Shown here in pieces: positions 59,501 through 64,000 of a stretch of 64,000 nucleotides of DNA. Source of the DNA: Hirundichthys speculiger (Eukaryota > Chordata > Actinopteri > Beloniformes > Exocoetidae). The stretch spans positions 4,047,001 to 4,111,000 of the forward strand of contig JAGFBZ010000289.1 in assembly GCA_018398805.1 (NCBI GenBank). The letters are read 5' to 3'. The notes under the pieces are model-generated. The model was given only the letters and a program-made list of their open reading frames with translations, did not search any database and was not told the DNA's origin. The stretch's first letter is position 1, and every line of letters begins with the position of its first letter. The position numbers were made by a program, and so were the translations under genes.

Positions 59501-61820
59501 CAATGTCACATGTACAAGCTAACATTACATTAAGGCACCATTTGAAGGTTGAGGTTGAACGTCCATTAGTGCAATTCCCTCTTTAGATGCACACATTACA
59601 CCATCAGTCATTTACAAAATGTCTCCCTGTGGCACTAACTTGCCAGGGTCCTGCACCTTTCCACGGCTGGCAATTAAAATGGGTTAATTGAAGATGCTAA
59701 TTAGGAACATGAGGTGCCAAACAGCAAGGGAGCCAAAGGGCAGGGTGCAGTATGTATTTTTAGGGAATAATATTATTATTATGATAAGACACATTAATAA
59801 CATGCTTCCCTAGGGAGAGGGGCAAAAAAAATCACCTTGAGGTGGAGAAGAAAAGAAGAAGTAAGGAAAAAAGAGAAAGAAATCTGTGTGCAGCAGCTTA
59901 CTATGCCACCTGTCTCTGGGAGGTGATTGAAACTGATGCCTGTGCACTGGCTCTTTCTTTTGAAGATAGCCAACAGATTGATGGCTGCCTCCCAAAGCCC
60001 CTCAAACAGCTTTAGGAGTAAATAGAGTCCATCTTCCAAACTGCCTCCACGACAGATGAATCAACGCTTGCACAGTGATTAATAACTGCATTTCAGCAGT
60101 GAGGCTACCGCTCCCCCCTCCCACCCCCCCACATATGCACATTCTGTCCAACAGCCCAACTGCAACTTAAAACCGCAAACAGTGTTTACATCCTCAGTTT
60201 TTAAATCCCTGCTAAATCCATACTCTCACTTCTTTGAATCGGTTTCTCATGCTTTAAAAAGAACCTGCATTTGTGTGCAAAAATGTAAATTTCAAGTTTC
60301 TCCCACCTTAAGAAATTCCCGCATGCCGTTTGTTGTTGTTGTTGTTTTTTGGAAGGGGACAAAGAGGAAAGCTAATACACAGTTTGCATGTTCGTTTTTC
60401 CCTCGTGACACATTCTAGTGTGAGCCCACAAACAGCTTTGGGATTATGAAATATTCATTTCTCTGTCTCCTCCTCTCCTACTAGTGTCTTCTGCAGGAAG
60501 TGCGGACCACGCAGTGAAACTGGCTTGTTTGTTTCACCACTGCAACCATTAGTAAACATGTAATTTTGCACTCAAAATGAAAGCACTGATCAGATTGCTT
60601 ATCAGTCCAGCACTGATTCATTGACTCCCCACCTCTATCTTGTACTTGTAAATAAATGACGGAGTTAACTTTTCCAAATACACTTATCACTTTTTCAACA
60701 GGGTCAGGACCTTCAGTCTAATAAGAAAAGTCCAACAGCTCTTGTGCTATCGGTATGAAAAATGAGTAAACACAATGTAAAAGATGTGGAAATTGATAAT
60801 AAGTGTATTTGAGTTACACATTCACATTTTTCAAGATAAGAATAACTGCTCTGCAGCTTTCCTCTTTCATTTTCTTTTTTCCCTGATCTTGTTTTTATTA
60901 TATTGTTTCAAACCTTTTTCTCTGAAGAAATCATTTCCCTTGCCCTGTGCACGGCAGTTGTTTTGCAAATATGTTTGATATATATGAACGGCGCCGGTAT
61001 ACAAACCTCCCAACAGCCATGCCCGTGAGACATGACGTGTAATTGAGGCAAGCAATGAACAGTAAACTTGTTATTTCTGTCTGGGGTCATATTTGTCCCT
61101 TTGGTCTTTGGCTACATGTGCTGATTTTAAGTATGTAAAAACAACTATTTTAAATTGTTTCAAAACAGCTGAAAATGCTAATCCCCTCATGTCTGCTTTA
61201 AATGGAGCTTTTAGGAAACAATGGTTTTTGGCCGGTGGTTTGGTCCTCAGTGACAGTTGTATTAAGTGTGCACTTGACAGTACACTTGTTCCCATAAGTC
61301 TCGGCTGTCATCAAGACGTTTACCAGATGGAGGCCACTGTGCGTGCACCAGTGAGCACGGACAGACTAATGGGTGCCTAAAGATTAAAGATATCGTCTAG
61401 CTTCAGGTAGAAAAGCAGCGTCTTTGCAGTTTAGAAAAAGGTTCATGTGCACTGTGCTCAAACTGTTCAACTCACTTATTTCCAGCGACTATGAGAGAAA
61501 GACAAGGTTACGTAAAGATAATGTTTGTGGCAGCACTGTCCTCCCTTCCTGCATGTTCATTCCCCGTTTACTTGACCTTCCTTTGCTTTCCAGTGAGGGT
61601 GACACTGAAGGGTTAATAGGGGTTGGAGAGAGACAGCAAATATTTTGCTTGAGAAAATTGTGCACTCAAATAAAATAAGCATGTGAGAGAGCGAGAGCAT
61701 CGTCAGTGCTCTATCAGGGCTTTTCTCTATTTGCTGTAATGTTAAAGATCTTAAAGACCTCGGAGGCAGAATGGATTGTTAATGTTAATTGTTATGTCAT
61801 GTCAAAGTAAGAATCTCTTC
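56510..61820. other. erbb4: Presumed erbb4 intron 2; no further exon seen
   Basis: I looked for the next ERBB4 exon, which should continue the L1 domain after FLR, and did not find it, so intron 2 runs beyond the window. 57190-57400 is CpG-richer and could be an old transposon piece. 59600-59740 is a repeat-free block with several TTAAT motifs. A GT-rich stretch lies near 59358-59390. No other gene is supported. Confidence 0.6.
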
Positions 61821-61829
61821 CATTAGTGC

Positions 61830-62030
61830 AATGGAAAGGTCATCAGTTCATCGCAGGGCCACACAAAAGACATCCAGACACGCACATGCACACTCCAAAG
61901 GTCAATTGAGAACCATACTTAATATGCTTACTTTTGGATTCGGGGAGGACACCAATGCAACGGGGCTAATATCCAAACTCCACACAGAAAAGCCCCAACT
62001 GGGGTTTATAATAATGTTTGTGTTTTTTGA
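61830..62030 (-). mobile_element. Degenerate copy of the tRNA-derived SINE
   Basis: CAGTTCATCGCAGGGCCACA and AATATCCAAACTCCACACAG are diverged versions of blocks in the complete copy at 32503-32865, in the same orientation and at similar spacing. The promoter boxes are not preserved. Confidence 0.6.
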
Positions 62031-62264
62031 GTCCAAAAAAAAAAGTTAGTTATACTTTTATTTCTTTTTTTTTTTTTAAATGATCATTTTTTTAACTACA
62101 GCCATGCTATGTAAGTAAACAACATGCATGTTAAGTGTCAAGTGTCCCAGGTCCCAGCTCTGATCACGGACTCCTACAGACCAGCAGTGAGAACATTACT
62201 AACTCAAAACAAAGGGATCACTGAAGTGGGAAGTTTACTCTCTAATCAAACTGCTGTCTAATCT

Positions 62265-62525
62265 AAGATTTAGGCCCCAATCATACACTTCCCCTTACCC
62301 GTTACCACTAGCCGCTACCCGCAAATTGCTGGGTATAGAAACCTCCGCTAACCACTAATGCAATTTTCCTCTTGCTAAAGGCTGCTACCCGTTATGCCAG
62401 CTCCCCTACTCACTTTGTAGGTGTGGCAATGGGCTTGTTTTTTGCCCTTTCCGCAAACTCGGTATCTTGCGATCGCAGGTGTAGGGTTGTGGGTGGTCGG
62501 ACCACCCGCTACCCACAACCCTAAA
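62265..62525. repeat. CTACCC-rich tract with strong palindrome; possible MITE fragment
   Basis: The motif GC(T)ACCC recurs near 62313, 62385 and 62509. A 12-bp perfect inverted pair AGGGTTGTGGGT/ACCCACAACCCT spans 62483-62494 and 62511-62522. A 7-bp inner pair GGGTGGT/ACCACCC at 62491-62507 overlaps the left arm. The opening TAGGCCCCAATCATACACTT resembles a fish MITE end. The partner end was not found. Confidence 0.5.
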
Positions 62526-62634
62526 CCCGCATGTCGTTCAAGAGCGCATCCAAATGGCATCAATATACATCCACCTGGTTACATGTGCACATGCACAAAC
62601 GGCTCTACCTCTCAATTAACTCTTGTATTAAAGA

Positions 62635-62905
62635 AAGGTAAATGGACTGCACTTATACACCACCGCTTTTCCACACCAAGGTGCCCTTAAATCGGTTTAC
62701 AATGGCCTCTCATTCACCCATTCACACACATTCACACACCAGTGGACGGCTGCCATGCAAGGTGCTGCCAGACCCACTGGGGGCAAGTTAGGGTTCAGTG
62801 TCAGTTGCGGACAGTTGGAGCCGTGATCGAACCGCCAACCTTCCAGTGACTGGATGACCCGACGACCAGAGCCAACGACCAGAGCCTTCAAGGCAATGGC
62901 TACTG
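62635..62905 (-). mobile_element. Second tRNA-derived SINE family, partial
   Basis: AAATGGACTGCACTTATACA and CATTCACCCATTCACACACA, with GGGGTTCAGTGTC-like sequence, are typical of a widespread fish repeat. On the minus strand a B-box-like GGTTCGATCAC lies at about 62822-62832, downstream of the head at about 62880. A short internal duplication (GACCAGAGCC twice, 62864-62887) is present. Flanking duplications were not resolved. Confidence 0.6.
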
Positions 62906-63091
62906 ACACACTGATTGGTTTAACAGGTGGAACTCCCTAACCACTCCTATGCATAATATAGCAGTTACCACAGGTAAGATAGTGGGTTTAGGAAGGTGGA
63001 AGATTGAATTCTTTGCAGAGGAACACCTCTAACACTACTTGCTATCCCTTAATAGTGGCTTTAGCAGATCTGGAGAAAGATCGGGCCCTTA

Positions 63092-63094
<3 letters not shown>

Positions 63095-63124
<30 letters not shown>
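63095..63124 (+). repeat. Poly-T tract (30 T)
   Basis: An uninterrupted run of thymines, preceded by GCCCTTAAGC. Confidence 0.97.
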
Positions 63125-63125
<1 letters not shown>

Positions 63126-63602
63126 AGATATTAGGCTGGAGATTTTATTAAGCTATAATTCACTTCCTCCCTCTCACTCACTACCAGTGATTGAAACATG
63201 TCAGTGATTTTCAAGGAAGGTCACGTCTCTCTTTTTCTTTTTTCTATGAGGGATTTGATTTTGTTTTCTGTCCATCTTCATCAGATTACATGATTAATGA
63301 TGACTAGATTAATGCAGCTGAAAAAGAGGCAGGAATTTCACATCTGTACATCTCTTAATATTAGATCTTAACAGACATTATTAATAATAGATATTTTCTC
63401 TGAAACACAGAAATATTTGTTTTCATTTTCTATTTAAGAGTCAGGAAGACTGAAAATGTATTTGCCTCAAATAGCTTAATATTTAATTCATGTAATTTAA
63501 CTCTCCCTCAGTAAGTTGGCGATAAATAAAATGAGTTGCAGAGCTGCATGTCAATATAATTTAAGGTTATAATTTTGAATGTGCTTTTAAAATGTCAACT
63601 TA
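63125..63602. other. Intron sequence; no gene seen
   Basis: AT-rich sequence with no recognisable feature. Confidence 0.5.
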
Positions 63603-63684
63603 TCAAATCAAATCAAATCAAACTTTATTTATACAGCGCTTTTCATGCCCTCAGGCAACACAAAGTGCTTTACTAAAAATAATA

Positions 63685-63716
<32 letters not shown>

Positions 63717-64000
63717 AAAAATTAAGATAAAAATTAAAAACATTAAAACAAAATAAAAGCCGTCACACACCCCAAAGTCACAAGCCATCCTCCCATTACC
63801 CCTCACCCCCCCCTGCAAAACAAAACAAAACTTCCTCTTTCTTTTTTTTTTTTTTTTTTTTTTTTCCCCTTCTTTCCTTCTTCCTTCCTGTCTCTTTAAA
63901 AAAAAAAAAAAAAAAAGACGAAGTACTTCTATTTAAATGAATAAATATCTAAATATCAAATATCAAAACACCAAAACACCTGTGCTGAACTTAGTGCTCA
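63603..64000 (-). mobile_element. LINE 3'-end-like repeat with poly-A/poly-T tracts, running off the window
   Basis: AATCAAATCAAATCAAACTT, followed by TATTTATACAGCGCTTTTCA and AAAGTGCTTTAC, is the reverse complement of a common fish LINE/SINE 3' end with its short tandem tail. It is followed by impure poly-A (63685-63720), poly-T (63841-63865) and poly-A (63897-63916). No coding part is visible before the window ends. Confidence 0.6.

Noticed and set aside
1..64000. Endogenous retrovirus or other viral insertion
   Set aside because: I saw no paired long terminal repeats, gag, protease or env-like frames; the reverse transcriptases present belong to LINE and Penelope-like elements.

Overview
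This window is vertebrate nuclear DNA, almost certainly from a ray-finned (teleost) fish. It is AT-rich and intron-like, with no operons and no long ORFs. It carries a typical fish load of mobile elements: Tc1-like transposons, hAT and piggyBac derivatives, a Penelope-like element with a GIY-YIG domain, an L2-type LINE with a YADD reverse transcriptase, and tRNA-derived SINEs.

The only host coding sequence I can support is one 152-bp internal exon at 56352-56503 on the + strand. It encodes 51 residues of the first receptor-L domain of ERBB4, the neuregulin receptor tyrosine kinase (erbb4a or erbb4b). Its length, its entry phase of 1 and its exit phase of 0 match human ERBB4 exon 2. On that reading about 56.3 kb upstream is erbb4 intron 1 and about 7.5 kb downstream is intron 2. 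Exon 1 (signal peptide) and exon 3 are not visible. The other short ORFs lack splice or family support, or are decayed transposon reading frames.

Layout: 1-4.2 kb, intron with one CpG-rich patch. 4.2-9.3 kb, three decayed Tc1-like fragments and a TACA microsatellite. 10.6-12.5 kb, an unclassified repeat and an internally deleted piggyBac element. 17.9-21.3 kb, LINE fragments and a GT microsatellite. 22.6-23.7 kb, a non-autonomous hAT element. 24-35 kb, mostly unique intron with a tRNA-SINE flanked by perfect 12-bp target repeats. 35-39.6 kb, decayed DNA transposon, a small hAT-like MITE, and a hAT element with a second hAT-like element inside it. 42.9-44.3 kb, a MITE with ~79-bp inverted repeats, then a second copy of the unclassified repeat interrupted by a hAT-type insertion. 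46.1-48.5 kb, a Tc1-like transposon broken by a Harbinger-like MITE and by a Penelope-like retroelement with 13-bp target repeats. 51.0-54.5 kb, a second, unrelated piggyBac derivative and a truncated LINE. 56.35 kb, the ERBB4 exon. 62-64 kb, a strong palindrome, another SINE and LINE-tail sequence.

I found no new biochemical system. The notable content is the layered transposon history, which can be read from target-site duplications, one possibly undescribed dispersed repeat family, and several repeat-free tracts that could be conserved enhancers. Family assignments rest on remembered consensus motifs; no database search was run.
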